Shown piece by piece: positions 42,570 to 50,440 of a stretch of DNA of 57,917 bases. How positions within the stretch are numbered: the first letter of the stretch is position 1; the number at the start of each line of letters is the position of its first letter. A program made the translations under genes and the position numbers. The notes under the pieces are model-generated. The model had not been told where the DNA came from. It was given only the letters and a program-made list of their open reading frames with translations, and did not search any database. The stretch is from Candidatus Levybacteria bacterium RIFCSPLOWO2_02_FULL_37_18 (GTDB lineage: Bacteria; Patescibacteriota; Microgenomatia; Levybacterales; UBA12049), in NCBI GenBank assembly GCA_001784115.1, contig MFPD01000013.1, positions 1-57,917 of the forward strand, in the 5' to 3' direction.

Positions 42570-43277
42570 CTATTTTTTTGTAAATTTCCAAGTTGCTTTC
42601 ATAATTGCCCTTTCTGTACCGGCAGCTATTTGTAAAAAATTATTAATTTGCCTTGCTTTTCCGACCTGTTCGTTTACAGAACCCGAAAAAACATTTCTAT
42701 CATACATGGCGAGAAGTTTTTCTCGTTCTTTTTCCGGTATTCCTGCAACTTCCCATATTCGATCTATATAGTCTTTTGCATTTACTACTCTTAATAATAA
42801 TTCGAGAGTGTTTGATGCTTCGATTTGTTGTTGTGCAGTGCCGGCATATAATTTTTCTTCTAACTCTTTTTTTCTTTCTTGTCTGACCTTTTTATCAACA
42901 CCTATTTTTTCCCAGATTTTGCCAATTGTATATATTGCTACAACTGAAGTATCAATATCCGGAATTTCTCCTTGTGCAGCTTTTATAAATGATCTGATTT
43001 CATTCAGGGAAGTTTGGGAGTCTTGCGGATTTGGGAATTCAATTATTGTTATTGTTTTAGGTTTAGTTACTCTTTGTGATAATAATACTTCTCCTCTTCG
43101 GGAGAATATGCGATCTCTGAAAATTACAATAGTTCCAAATGCACGGGCTAACAACCTGGCTTCATGAGGTTGTATTCCAGGCATCGTCTGAATATCTGGA
43201 GGAACCGGAATATCTGTCGCAGGTTCAATTATTGGTAACCTTGATCTTGGTAATTCCTCGAATTTATTTCCAGCCAT
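42570..43277 (-). CDS. soluble protein of unknown function
   Basis: 235 aa, not recognised. No membrane helix, no signal peptide and no Cys. A Pro-rich N-terminal part (RLPIIEPATDIPVPPDIQTM), a small beta segment (FGTIVIFRDRIFSRRGEVLL, ITIIEFPNP), then a mostly helical remainder with charged helices (KKVRQERKKELEEKL) and a basic C-terminus. Second gene of a minus-strand unit whose first frame (43282-43539) is interrupted by TAG. AAAGGA precedes its ATG. The unit has its own promoter and a terminator-bearing leader, so it is probably conditionally expressed. Confidence 0.65.
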   Translation of the reverse strand: MAGNKFEELPRSRLPIIEPATDIPVPPDIQTMPGIQPHEARLLARAFGTIVIFRDRIFSRRGEVLLSQRVTKPKTITIIEFPNPQDSQTSLNEIRSFIKAAQGEIPDIDTSVVAIYTIGKIWEKIGVDKKVRQERKKELEEKLYAGTAQQQIEASNTLELLLRVVNAKDYIDRIWEVAGIPEKEREKLLAMYDRNVFSGSVNEQVGKARQINNFLQIAAGTERAIMKATWKFTKK

Positions 43278-43281
43278 AGTT

Positions 43282-43539
43282 TTATATCCTTTTTTCTCTT
43301 CTAATAAATGTCATTTGTCCATTTGAGGTATGGATTCTGCCATGAGCGATTCCTGCGTTACTTATTCTACTTGCTCTTTTTCTAGTTTCCCATGCTGCTT
43401 CTGATAAGAATCTTCCTTGAGAAGAAGTTCTTTGATTGGAAGGAGTGTAAGCTGCTGAAACAACATTTACAGCTCGTCTTGTTTCAAGAGCCTAAACCCT
43501 CCAACTTACTCCAGCTCGTTTTAATATTTCTCGTTTCAT
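43282..43539 (-). pseudogene. small basic protein gene with an in-frame TAG
   Basis: Frame from ATG 43539 to TAA 43282-43284 would encode 85 residues but codon 16 is TAG (43492-43494). Before it: MKREILKRAGVSWRV; after it: ALETRRAVNVVSAAYT ... RFLSEAAWETRKRASRI ... HTSNGQMTFIRREKRI, rich in Arg and Ser. A single CAG-to-TAG change would explain it. It lies 4 nt before the 235-aa gene and 22 nt after the leader terminator. Not recognised. Readthrough, true pseudogene or sequence error are all possible. Confidence 0.55.
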
Positions 43540-43682
43540 ATATTTTCCATTAAAATAAAAAACTCCCGGTTACTAAATGCTTAGTAAGGGAGTTCTGAGC
43601 TTCGTTGCACAAAACATTCCCTCTATGTAAAGAGGAGAATGTATGCAAAAATAGCTTGATTCGCCAAGGCGTTCATAACTAT
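43540..43682 (-). promoter_or_regulatory. structured 5' leader, possible riboswitch or attenuator
   Basis: About 140 nt from the predicted start to the ATG at 43539. It contains a CGCC-TT-GGCG hairpin (around 43663-43672), a CATTC-CCTCT hairpin (43615-43641) and the strong terminator (43561-43594). I do not recognise the sequence as a known riboswitch class. Confidence 0.5.
43561..43594 (-). terminator. attenuator-like terminator in the leader of the minus-strand unit
   Basis: Outer arms AACTCCC/GGGAGTT (43561-43567, 43588-43594), inner arms TTACTAA/TTAGTAA (43570-43576, 43581-43587), loop ATGC, followed on the minus strand by TTTTTTATTTT. It stands between the promoter and the first ORF, so it can stop transcription before the genes. 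Confidence 0.85.
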
Positions 43683-43688
43683 AGGCCA

Positions 43689-43717
43689 ATTCTACTATAG
43701 AAAAACCTGCTTGTCAA
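43689..43717 (-). promoter_or_regulatory. consensus promoter of the minus-strand unit
   Basis: On the minus strand TTGACA (43712-43717), 17 nt, TAGAAT (43689-43694); start expected near 43682. Confidence 0.75.
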
Positions 43718-43753
43718 GAGGGAAAAATTACATTACAATGAGTTCAAGATTAA

Positions 43754-43852
43754 TTGTCATTGCGAGCACGTTCGACAAGCTCAGTGTAAACTCCGCGAAG
43801 CAATCCAAAAAGAGACTGCTTCGGTCGCCTCAGGCGACCTCGCAGTGACAAT
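43754..43852. repeat. complete CATTGCGAG-family palindromic element upstream of aspS
   Basis: TTGTCATTGCGAGCACG ... GCGAAGCAATCC, short centre, AGACTGCTTCGGTCGCC ... GACCTCGCAGTGACAAT. Same architecture as 5218-5299 with a different inner filler. Ends 16 nt before the aspS ATG. Confidence 0.9.
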
Positions 43853-43867
43853 AAAGAGAGGTCACAT

Positions 43868-45202
43868 ATGAAAAGGACACTTAATATAGACACCGTTGAG
43901 CATGCAGGCGAAGAGGTTTTAATAAAAGGCTGGGTGCGGCTTAGGCGGGATCATGGAAAATTAATCTTTCTTGATATCAGAGACCGCAGCGGAATACTGC
44001 AAGTTGTGGTAAACCCGCAAGTGTCTGAGAATGCTTATAAACTAGCTTCGGAACTTAAGCCAGAATACGTTGTAAAAATTAAAGGACTGGTTAAAAAAAG
44101 ACCTGAGAGTGCTGTTAATAAAGACTTAGAAACAGGCATAGTAGAATTGGAAGCGCAAGAAGTGTCAATTGTATCAAAAGCAAAAACTCTTCCTTTTGAC
44201 ATGGGAGCCCAAGATCTTAACCTCGAACTTCCCACCCTGCTTGATCATCGCAGTCTTTCGCTTCGCCACCCGAAACAACAGGCGATTTTTGAAGTTCAGG
44301 CAGCGCTTTTGGAAGGATTTCGAAAAGCAGCCACAGAAATTGATTGCAGAGAAATTGTTGTACCAACTATAGTTAGAGGTTCAACAGAAGGCGGAGCAGA
44401 GCTTTTGGAAGTTGGTTATTATACCCACAAAGCATTTCTTTCCCAAAGCCCGCAACTGTATAAACAAATGATGGTTGGTGTGTTTGAGAGAGTATGGACG
44501 ATTGCAAAAGCCTACCGGGCAGAGCCATCTGTTACCACCCGTCACCTGTCAGAGACAACCCAGCTTGACTGTGAAATCGGATTTATTGAATTTGAAGAAC
44601 TTTTGGATATGCTGGAGTACGTTGCGTTTGCAATGATTGGACATGCAGAAAAAAAATGCTCTCATATTATTTCTCAGTTCACGAAGGAAAAAGTGTTGTA
44701 TGGAAAAGTTCCGCGGATAACGCTTCAACAAGCTCAGGAAATAATTAAAAAAGAATTTGGCAGAGACCAAACTCGTGAAAAAGATTTATCTCCGCAAGAT
44801 GAAGTTGATGTATGCCAGTGGGCAAAAAAACAACACAAAAGCGATTTTGTCACAGTCACACATTTTCCTGCCATTGCAAAACCGTTTTATACCATGCCGG
44901 ATCCCAAGAATCCGACATTGAGCTTAAGCTATGACTTATTATTTCGCGGAGTTGAGGTATTAAGCGGAAGCCAACGAGTTCATGATTATGAAATGCTTTT
45001 GGAAAGTATTAAAAACCGGGAATTAAATCCTGATGATTTTAGAATGTATCTTATGGCGTTTGAATACGGTATGCCGCCTGAAGGTGGATTTTCGTTTGGT
45101 CTCGAACGGGTGACAATGAAGCTTTTGAAATTGGCAAATATTAGACAGGCGAGTTTGTTTCCCCGGGACATGGAACGCATAGATGAAAGACTTTCTCTCT
45201 AA
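43868..45202 (+). CDS. aspS: aspartyl-tRNA synthetase, compact archaeal-type
   Basis: 444 aa class II synthetase. N-terminal OB anticodon-binding domain (VLIKGWVRLRRDHGKLIFLD), motif 2 region AKAYRAEPSVTTRHLSE, motif 3 FSFGLERVTMKLL, and GSTEGGAELLEVGYY plus FLSQSPQLYKQMMV typical of archaeal/eukaryal AspRS. The large GAD insertion of bacterial AspRS (about 590 aa) is absent. Such enzymes are often non-discriminating and then need GatCAB amidotransferase for Asn-tRNA. GAGAGG precedes ATG 43868 (a Shine-Dalgarno site). Overlaps the next gene by 20 nt. Confidence 0.93.
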   Translation: MKRTLNIDTVEHAGEEVLIKGWVRLRRDHGKLIFLDIRDRSGILQVVVNPQVSENAYKLASELKPEYVVKIKGLVKKRPESAVNKDLETGIVELEAQEVSIVSKAKTLPFDMGAQDLNLELPTLLDHRSLSLRHPKQQAIFEVQAALLEGFRKAATEIDCREIVVPTIVRGSTEGGAELLEVGYYTHKAFLSQSPQLYKQMMVGVFERVWTIAKAYRAEPSVTTRHLSETTQLDCEIGFIEFEELLDMLEYVAFAMIGHAEKKCSHIISQFTKEKVLYGKVPRITLQQAQEIIKKEFGRDQTREKDLSPQDEVDVCQWAKKQHKSDFVTVTHFPAIAKPFYTMPDPKNPTLSLSYDLLFRGVEVLSGSQRVHDYEMLLESIKNRELNPDDFRMYLMAFEYGMPPEGGFSFGLERVTMKLLKLANIRQASLFPRDMERIDERLSL

Positions 45203-46145
45203 GCTCTACTTTAAACTTCGTGTATTTGCAGTCCCCATTATTTTGATGGCTATTTTTGTTCAGCTTTTAACTATAAACAATAATTTGTCCAAACAAGTCG
45301 CCAACATGTTTATTAAAGCACCTCCATACTTTCTTGCTAATAAGTTAATCGTGCCAATTTTAAAAAAAACTGTTCTCGGAGAATCTTCGTTTAAAAAAAA
45401 CCTCTTTTCGGCAGAAGCCGCAGTCGTAATGGACGGTGACTCAAAAGTTTTGATATTTTCTAAAAACGAGAATTTACGATTTTCCATGGCTTCTACAACA
45501 AAAATAATGACAGCCCTCGTTGGACTTAAATATTTTAAGCTCAACGACATTTTAACTGTATACGAGCAAGACATTGAGGGAGTAAACGTGGGTTTTAAAA
45601 AAGAGCAGAAGTATAGATTTAGAGACGTATTATATGCAATGCTACTGCCATCAGGAAATGATGCAGCGCTTACTATTGCTCAAAATTACCTGGATGGAGA
45701 AGAAGCTTTTGTTACAAAAATGAATGAAGCAGCTCAAAGTTTCTATCTGCGAAATACTCATTTTTCAGATCCGATTGGGCTTACTGATGAAGGAGATTAT
45801 ACAACCGCATATGACTTAGCACGTCTTACTTCAATTGCTTTGAAGAATCCTACTTTTGCACAAGTGGTTTCAACAAAACATACGATAATTTCAGATACCC
45901 TAGGTTTAGAAATATTTTCTTTATTTAACTTAAATAAGCTTTTAGATCAACCGGGAATTACAGGTGTAAAAACAGGGTTTACAGAAGAGGCAAAAGGAGT
46001 ATTGGTTACATCCAAAAATGAATCTGGACATACTATTATAATAGTAGTTATGCGAAGTAAAGACAGGTTTGCGGATACTAATTATCTTTTGCAACTTGTA
46101 TCAGAAGGTATTGTTTATAAGCCAATTTATTATCCTTCCAAATAA
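45183..46145 (+). CDS. D-alanyl-D-alanine carboxypeptidase (peptidase S11)
   Basis: 320 aa, N-terminal membrane anchor (IILMAIFVQLLTI). The three penicillin-binding motifs are intact: SxxK in FSMASTTKIMTALVG, SGN in LLPSGNDAALTIA and KTG in GVKTGFTEEAKG. It trims the terminal D-Ala of peptidoglycan stem peptides. Lacks the extra C-terminal beta domain of DacA. Starts inside the aspS 3' end (20-nt overlap). Confidence 0.92.
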   Translation: MKDFLSKLYFKLRVFAVPIILMAIFVQLLTINNNLSKQVANMFIKAPPYFLANKLIVPILKKTVLGESSFKKNLFSAEAAVVMDGDSKVLIFSKNENLRFSMASTTKIMTALVGLKYFKLNDILTVYEQDIEGVNVGFKKEQKYRFRDVLYAMLLPSGNDAALTIAQNYLDGEEAFVTKMNEAAQSFYLRNTHFSDPIGLTDEGDYTTAYDLARLTSIALKNPTFAQVVSTKHTIISDTLGLEIFSLFNLNKLLDQPGITGVKTGFTEEAKGVLVTSKNESGHTIIIVVMRSKDRFADTNYLLQLVSEGIVYKPIYYPSK

Positions 46146-46262
46146 TTTCCAATGTCTAATATCTAAATCCTAAATAATATTAAATATTCAAAATACAAAA
46201 ATTCTAAACAGTTTTAAGCATTTGAATTTGGAATTTGTCTAGGATTTAGTGCTTAGGATTTG
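46146..46262. repeat. long degenerate heptad palindrome
   Basis: TCTAAATCCTAAATAAT ... CAAAATACAAAAATTC ... AACAGTTTTAAGCATTTGAA ... TTTGTCTAGGATTTAG ... in parts. Left and right ends are complementary and the steps are near 7 nt, as in 35110-35240. It lies between two convergent genes and may act as a terminator. Confidence 0.7.
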
Positions 46263-46276
46263 TATTTTAAAAATTT

Positions 46277-47332
46277 TTATTTTTGAACCCATTCGTTTTT
46301 TACCGCAGGAACATACGCAAAGAAACCGTTTGTGCCCTGAAAGACAATAATTGGTAAAAGCATCTGTTGGTCTTCAACGCCTAGATAATACGAAAGGAAT
46401 ATGTCTTTTATTTTTATTTCCGTATCAATACCATTATAAGAGGCAATGTATGCCTTACGGTTTTGAAGCTTAGCGATGGCTTCTGAAGAGGTAATTATAG
46501 GATACGTTGCGGATGTTTTATCAATCGAATAATGATGATAATGCGCTTCAACAATTTGTCCGTTTGAGTCTCCTCCTGCGATTAGAGTATAGGTAGAAGA
46601 AAATGGAGGGTTTGGGTACACAATAGGAAGTTTGTCAATGTCTTTTTGGAAAAAATCAACCCGTATAATATCGGTATCGGAAATGCTGATTGAAGGAACT
46701 AAATCATTATTAACCATGGAAAAATTTGTTATTTTTGTTTTCTTTTGATCGATATCATCAAGGGGTAAGGCAAGTTGATTAAAAAGTGCTTTCGACATAT
46801 TGCTTGCTTGCTCGTTTAACAAATATGGTTTTTTTTCCAAAACCGTAGAATCTTTCAAAAAGGAAGAAGTAAGGTCAAAGTGACTTGAAATAATATCAAA
46901 TACAAGTTTTCTTTTGAGAGTGGTTTGGTCGTTCCATTGATACAGAGTTTCCGAAAGAGAAATTCCTTTAGCAGGGAAACCGAGTTTAGCTACTTTTTTC
47001 TCGGCTCTTTGTAGAGAAAAAAGTGTTGGACTATTTGACATCAATTTATATACAGATACCCTGTCTGGTAAATTTGGCAGTGTGCCGCTGAGAGTGTCAA
47101 TTATATAGGAAGTATTTGTAACTTCATTTTGAAATTTATTTTGAATGAAAAGAATTTTTTGTACTTTTCCAAACTCAACTGTTGGAGGTTTGGGAGGAGT
47201 TGAAAAAAAAGATTCTTTAAGGGATTTGGAAAATCCAAACAAAAGCGGAGAAAATAATAAAATAAGAAAAAAAATTCCACCAATTACTAATAATTTTTTA
47301 GTGCTTACTAAAACTCTATGAAGAGCAGTCAT
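46277..47332 (-). CDS. membrane-anchored extracytoplasmic protein, unknown function
   Basis: 351 aa from ATG at 47332, chosen because a promoter lies just upstream; the frame could extend to 47395. One N-terminal membrane helix (LLVIGGIFFLILLFSPLLFG), then about 310 outside residues, beta-rich. C-terminal 90 residues (VEAHYHHYSIDKTSATYPII, EAIAKLQNRKAYI, LSYYLGVEDQQMLLPIIVFQ, FAYVPAV) form a domain seen in some Firmicutes sensor-associated proteins, but I cannot name it. Divergent from gltX. Confidence 0.7.
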   Translation of the reverse strand: MTALHRVLVSTKKLLVIGGIFFLILLFSPLLFGFSKSLKESFFSTPPKPPTVEFGKVQKILFIQNKFQNEVTNTSYIIDTLSGTLPNLPDRVSVYKLMSNSPTLFSLQRAEKKVAKLGFPAKGISLSETLYQWNDQTTLKRKLVFDIISSHFDLTSSFLKDSTVLEKKPYLLNEQASNMSKALFNQLALPLDDIDQKKTKITNFSMVNNDLVPSISISDTDIIRVDFFQKDIDKLPIVYPNPPFSSTYTLIAGGDSNGQIVEAHYHHYSIDKTSATYPIITSSEAIAKLQNRKAYIASYNGIDTEIKIKDIFLSYYLGVEDQQMLLPIIVFQGTNGFFAYVPAVKNEWVQK

Positions 47333-47338
47333 GTCTTG

Positions 47339-47367
47339 AGTATAAAGTAAGTTTGGGATACAATCAA
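47339..47367 (-). promoter_or_regulatory. promoter of the minus-strand membrane protein gene
   Basis: Minus strand TTGATT (47362-47367), 17 nt, TATACT (47339-47344). The expected start near 47332 coincides with the ATG: leaderless. Confidence 0.6.
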
Positions 47368-47400
47368 GAAAATAAACAAATAATCCAATAAACAAATGAA

Positions 47401-48651
47401 ATGAAAGACAATACTAAAAGTTCAATCCGAGTTCGTATAGCGCCAAGCCCTACAGGCACTCCCCATATTGGAAATACCAGGACGGCATTGCTTAATTATT
47501 TATTTGCAAAGCATAATAATGGAGCGTTTATTTTGCGTATCGAAGATACAGATCAAGCAAGGATTGTTGAAGGAGCAGTGGAAGCAATAGAAGAAATCCT
47601 AAATTGGTTAGGTCTTGTTCCAGACGAGAGATACGTTCAATCACAGCGTTTGGATTTATATAAAGAAAAAGCAGATGAATTAGTACAAAAAGGATTGACA
47701 AAAAAAGAGAATGGTGCCGTACGATTTATTATTCCAAATAACAGAACTCTTGAGTGGACAGACGCAGTCGGCAATAAAAAAATTTCTTTTCATTCAAATG
47801 ATGTTGAGGATTTTATTATTTTAAAATCCGATGGCTTTCCTACCTATCATTTAGCAAGTGTTGTTGACGATAACGATACAAACATTTCCCATGTATTTCG
47901 GGGAGAAGAGTGGATTTCATCAACACCAAAACATCTGTTGTTGTATCAGGCTTTCGGTTGGATTCCTCCTGTTTTTGTCCATCTTCCTGTTATTGTAGGT
48001 CCGGATAAACAAAAACTTTCCAAAAGACATGGTGCAAAATCTGTTCTTGATTATAGAGATGAGGGGTATTTAAAAGAAGCTTTGCTCAATTTTATGGTGC
48101 TTTTGGGATGGAATCCGGGAGGAGATAGGGAAATAATGAGTATGGAAGAAATGATACAACTGTTTGATCTTAAGGATATTAATTCGTCAAGTCCGGTTTT
48201 TGATGCAAAAAAACTTGAATGGATGAACGGAGTATACATAAGAGAAGCTCAAATCTCAAATCTCAAATCTCAAATCTTAGCTCAGAACTTAAAACTTACA
48301 GAAATTTCAGATGCGCAACTAGAAAAAATTATTCCGATAGCCCAGACGAGGATGAAGACGCTTAAAGAGTTTAATGAACTTGTGATGCCATTCTTTGAAC
48401 AGGTTGAGATTAAATTGGATGACAAAGAAAAAGAAGTTGCGCATACTCTAGTTCAATCATTAGCAAATGTAGAGGTGTGGAACAATGAGGCGATACTTGT
48501 TGTTCTAAAACAAATAATGCAAGGAGAAAAGCTTAGAATGCCGATACTATACAAAATACTGACAGGTAAAGAGAGCGGGCTTCCAATTTCTGATATGCTG
48601 GAAATTGTAGGAAAAGAAAAAACCCTTGAGAAATTAATAAGAAGCACATGA
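47401..48651 (+). CDS. gltX: glutamyl-tRNA synthetase, shortened
   Basis: 416 aa class I synthetase; family usually 460-490. HIGH motif in RIAPSPTGTPHIGNTRTALL, IEDTDQAR, FRGEEWISSTPKHLLLYQAF, and KMSKS equivalent KLSKRHG. The anticodon-binding region after about residue 300 is shortened. A heptad repeat (48247-48279) adds QISNLKSQIL at about 283-293, between the catalytic and anticodon domains. Charges tRNA-Glu; with no GlnRS seen it may also charge tRNA-Gln for GatCAB. Confidence 0.94.
   Translation: MKDNTKSSIRVRIAPSPTGTPHIGNTRTALLNYLFAKHNNGAFILRIEDTDQARIVEGAVEAIEEILNWLGLVPDERYVQSQRLDLYKEKADELVQKGLTKKENGAVRFIIPNNRTLEWTDAVGNKKISFHSNDVEDFIILKSDGFPTYHLASVVDDNDTNISHVFRGEEWISSTPKHLLLYQAFGWIPPVFVHLPVIVGPDKQKLSKRHGAKSVLDYRDEGYLKEALLNFMVLLGWNPGGDREIMSMEEMIQLFDLKDINSSSPVFDAKKLEWMNGVYIREAQISNLKSQILAQNLKLTEISDAQLEKIIPIAQTRMKTLKEFNELVMPFFEQVEIKLDDKEKEVAHTLVQSLANVEVWNNEAILVVLKQIMQGEKLRMPILYKILTGKESGLPISDMLEIVGKEKTLEKLIRST
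48247..48279. repeat. heptanucleotide repeat inside gltX
   Basis: GCTCAAA, then three TCTCAAA and TCTTA; read as QISNLKSQILA. Confidence 0.9.
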
Positions 48652-49241
48652 AATTATTTGCAAAATTTATATCCTATCTTTTTCATCCAGTCCTGTTTTT
48701 TTTAATCATGCCATTTTTTATTGTATATCGTCAGACTGAAAGCGGTATGTATGCGATAAAATGGATGGTATTTTCTTCGGTTTTTATATTATTTGGGGTT
48801 ATGACGATATTGTTTGAAACGTTGAAAGGAGATTTTTCCGATTTTGATATTTCACACAAAGAGCAAAGAGTGAAATTTTATATGATTATTTTTGTGATTG
48901 GCGCTACCTATTTATTTGCAGCCCTTTATTTTAAAGGAATATTTTTTCCATTGTCGATTATTTCTTTGGGAATTGTTTTGGGTTTAATTATTTTTGCCTT
49001 TGTAAGTCATTATGTAAAAGCCAGTATTCATGTTGCTGTTTCTTCGGCGTTTGTTGCGACAATTGCTCTTTTATACAGAAATGGATCAATAACAGAAGTT
49101 GGGTGGATTGTGCCATTAGTTGCGTGGGCAAGGATCACATTAAAGCGACATACATTTTCTGAGGTATTTGTTGGAGGAGTATTGGGGGTGGCAATCGCGG
49201 CGATCACCTTTATACTGGGAAAGTATATCTATTCTTTATGA
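48648..49241 (+). CDS. PAP2-like membrane phosphatase family protein
   Basis: 197 aa, about six membrane helices. A reduced PAP2 signature: DISHKEQRVKFYM (motif 1, K...R), KASIHVAVSSAFV (motif 2, His but no PSG) and ARITLKRHTFSEVFVGGVLG (motif 3, R...H...E). PAP2 enzymes remove phosphate from lipid phosphates such as undecaprenyl pyrophosphate. The following dgkA-like lipid kinase gene (4-nt overlap) supports a role in carrier-lipid recycling. Activity uncertain because motif 2 is weak. Confidence 0.75.
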   Translation: MKLFAKFISYLFHPVLFFLIMPFFIVYRQTESGMYAIKWMVFSSVFILFGVMTILFETLKGDFSDFDISHKEQRVKFYMIIFVIGATYLFAALYFKGIFFPLSIISLGIVLGLIIFAFVSHYVKASIHVAVSSAFVATIALLYRNGSITEVGWIVPLVAWARITLKRHTFSEVFVGGVLGVAIAAITFILGKYIYSL

Positions 49242-49606
49242 TTCATCATAGGACATTACTAGATTCTTTTAAGCATGCCTTCGAAGGCATTCTGTTTTCG
49301 TTAAGATACAACCAAAACTTGCGCATCCATTTTATAGTGGCATTTTTTGTAATAATTGCGAGTGTATTTTTTAAAGTGACTCCTTTTGAAATGGGAATTT
49401 TGGGAGTTACGATTTTACTGGTTGTTTGTTGCGAAATGATTAACACGGCTATTGAAGAAATGACAGATTTAATTACCAAAGAACATAGACAAGAAGCGAA
49501 AATAGCCAAAGATGTTTCCGCAGGAATGGTATTACTTACTTCTATTGGTGCTGTAATAGTTGGCGTCTTGATTTTTATGCCGCATGTTTTACAGCTTTTT
49601 AGATAA
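49238..49606 (+). CDS. dgkA: diacylglycerol/undecaprenol kinase (DgkA family)
   Basis: 122 aa, three membrane helices. FKHAFEGILFSLRYNQNLRIH, the active-site helix CEMINTAIEEMTDLI and AKIAKDVSAGMVLLTSIGAVIVG are complete DgkA motifs. In Gram-positive bacteria this family phosphorylates undecaprenol for cell-wall carrier supply; the PAP2-like gene in front points the same way. Overlaps both neighbours (4 nt and 1 nt). Confidence 0.93.
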   Translation: MIHHRTLLDSFKHAFEGILFSLRYNQNLRIHFIVAFFVIIASVFFKVTPFEMGILGVTILLVVCCEMINTAIEEMTDLITKEHRQEAKIAKDVSAGMVLLTSIGAVIVGVLIFMPHVLQLFR

Positions 49607-50307
49607 TGGAATTTATACTTGCATTTCTTTTGGGACTAAGACATGGAGTGGACATAGATCACGTTGCTGCAATTTCTGATATAACAAGTTCTCAAACTTC
49701 CTCAAAAAAAGGCATAGAATACGTCATGTATTACATAGCAGGTCATGGATTAGTGGTATTACTACTTGGAGGTATTGCAATATTTTTAGGAAAATATTTG
49801 CCAAAAAATTATGATAGATTTTTTGAAGCAATAGTTGGAATAACGCTTATTATATTAGGAGTATATGTATTTTTTTCTCTTTTTAAAAACAAAAAAAAGT
49901 TTAGATTAAAAAGCAGGTGGATGATTATTTTTTCTTTTATTAACTACGCGAAACATAGATTGCTTCATTGTTTAAAACTTGAGCACGATCATCCGAATTT
50001 TAAGGAAGAAAAATACAGTTCGATTGCAACACTTTGTATGGGAATGATTCATGGAGTCGGAGCGGAAACTCCGACTCAGGTGGTTGCGTTATCAACGCTT
50101 GCCGGAATCGGAGTAGCCCCCGGAGCTTTATTTTTAGGTATATTTTTGATTGGAATTTTTACTTCTAACGTGATAGTAACATTTTTAACATCGTATGGTT
50201 ATCTAAGAGCCCGGCAGAATTTTAGAACATACGCACTTTTGGGAGTTTTGACCGCCGTATTTAGTTTGATTGTTGGAGTATCGTTTTTACTGGAAAAAAC
50301 TATTTAA
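49606..50307 (+). CDS. NiCoT-family nickel/cobalt transporter-like protein
   Basis: 233 aa, about six to seven membrane helices. The first helix carries LGLRHGVDIDHVAAISD, the HX4DH-type metal signature of NiCoT permeases; GMIHGVGAETPTQ is the second conserved region and a His/Asp-rich loop (KLEHDHPNF) lies between. Shorter than HoxN/NixA (about 330 aa). Probably takes up or exports Ni or Co; direction cannot be told. ATG overlaps the dgkA stop (TAATG). Confidence 0.82.
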   Translation: MEFILAFLLGLRHGVDIDHVAAISDITSSQTSSKKGIEYVMYYIAGHGLVVLLLGGIAIFLGKYLPKNYDRFFEAIVGITLIILGVYVFFSLFKNKKKFRLKSRWMIIFSFINYAKHRLLHCLKLEHDHPNFKEEKYSSIATLCMGMIHGVGAETPTQVVALSTLAGIGVAPGALFLGIFLIGIFTSNVIVTFLTSYGYLRARQNFRTYALLGVLTAVFSLIVGVSFLLEKTI

Positions 50308-50440
50308 GAACAGATTTAATACGTTTTGCGCTTATACTGCAGACTTCTTCGATTTAACTTGTCAAATAATGAGAAATTAGACAACAGTTTAATCATTTGC
50401 AGGTATTTACATTTTAGACCAACTGGTCTACGCTAAATTT
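50308..50440. other. 133-nt intergenic region before the L,D-transpeptidase gene
   Basis: Contains only the promoter/operator at 50406-50434. No coding potential and no repeat family member seen. Confidence 0.6.
50406..50434 (+). promoter_or_regulatory. promoter with TetR-type palindromic operator
   Basis: TTTACA 50406-50411, 17 nt, TACGCT 50429-50434; expected start at the GTG 50441. The spacer holds TAGACCA-AC-TGGTCTA (50415-50430), a 7-bp inverted repeat like operators of TetR-family repressors. No such regulator is encoded in the window. Confidence 0.5.
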
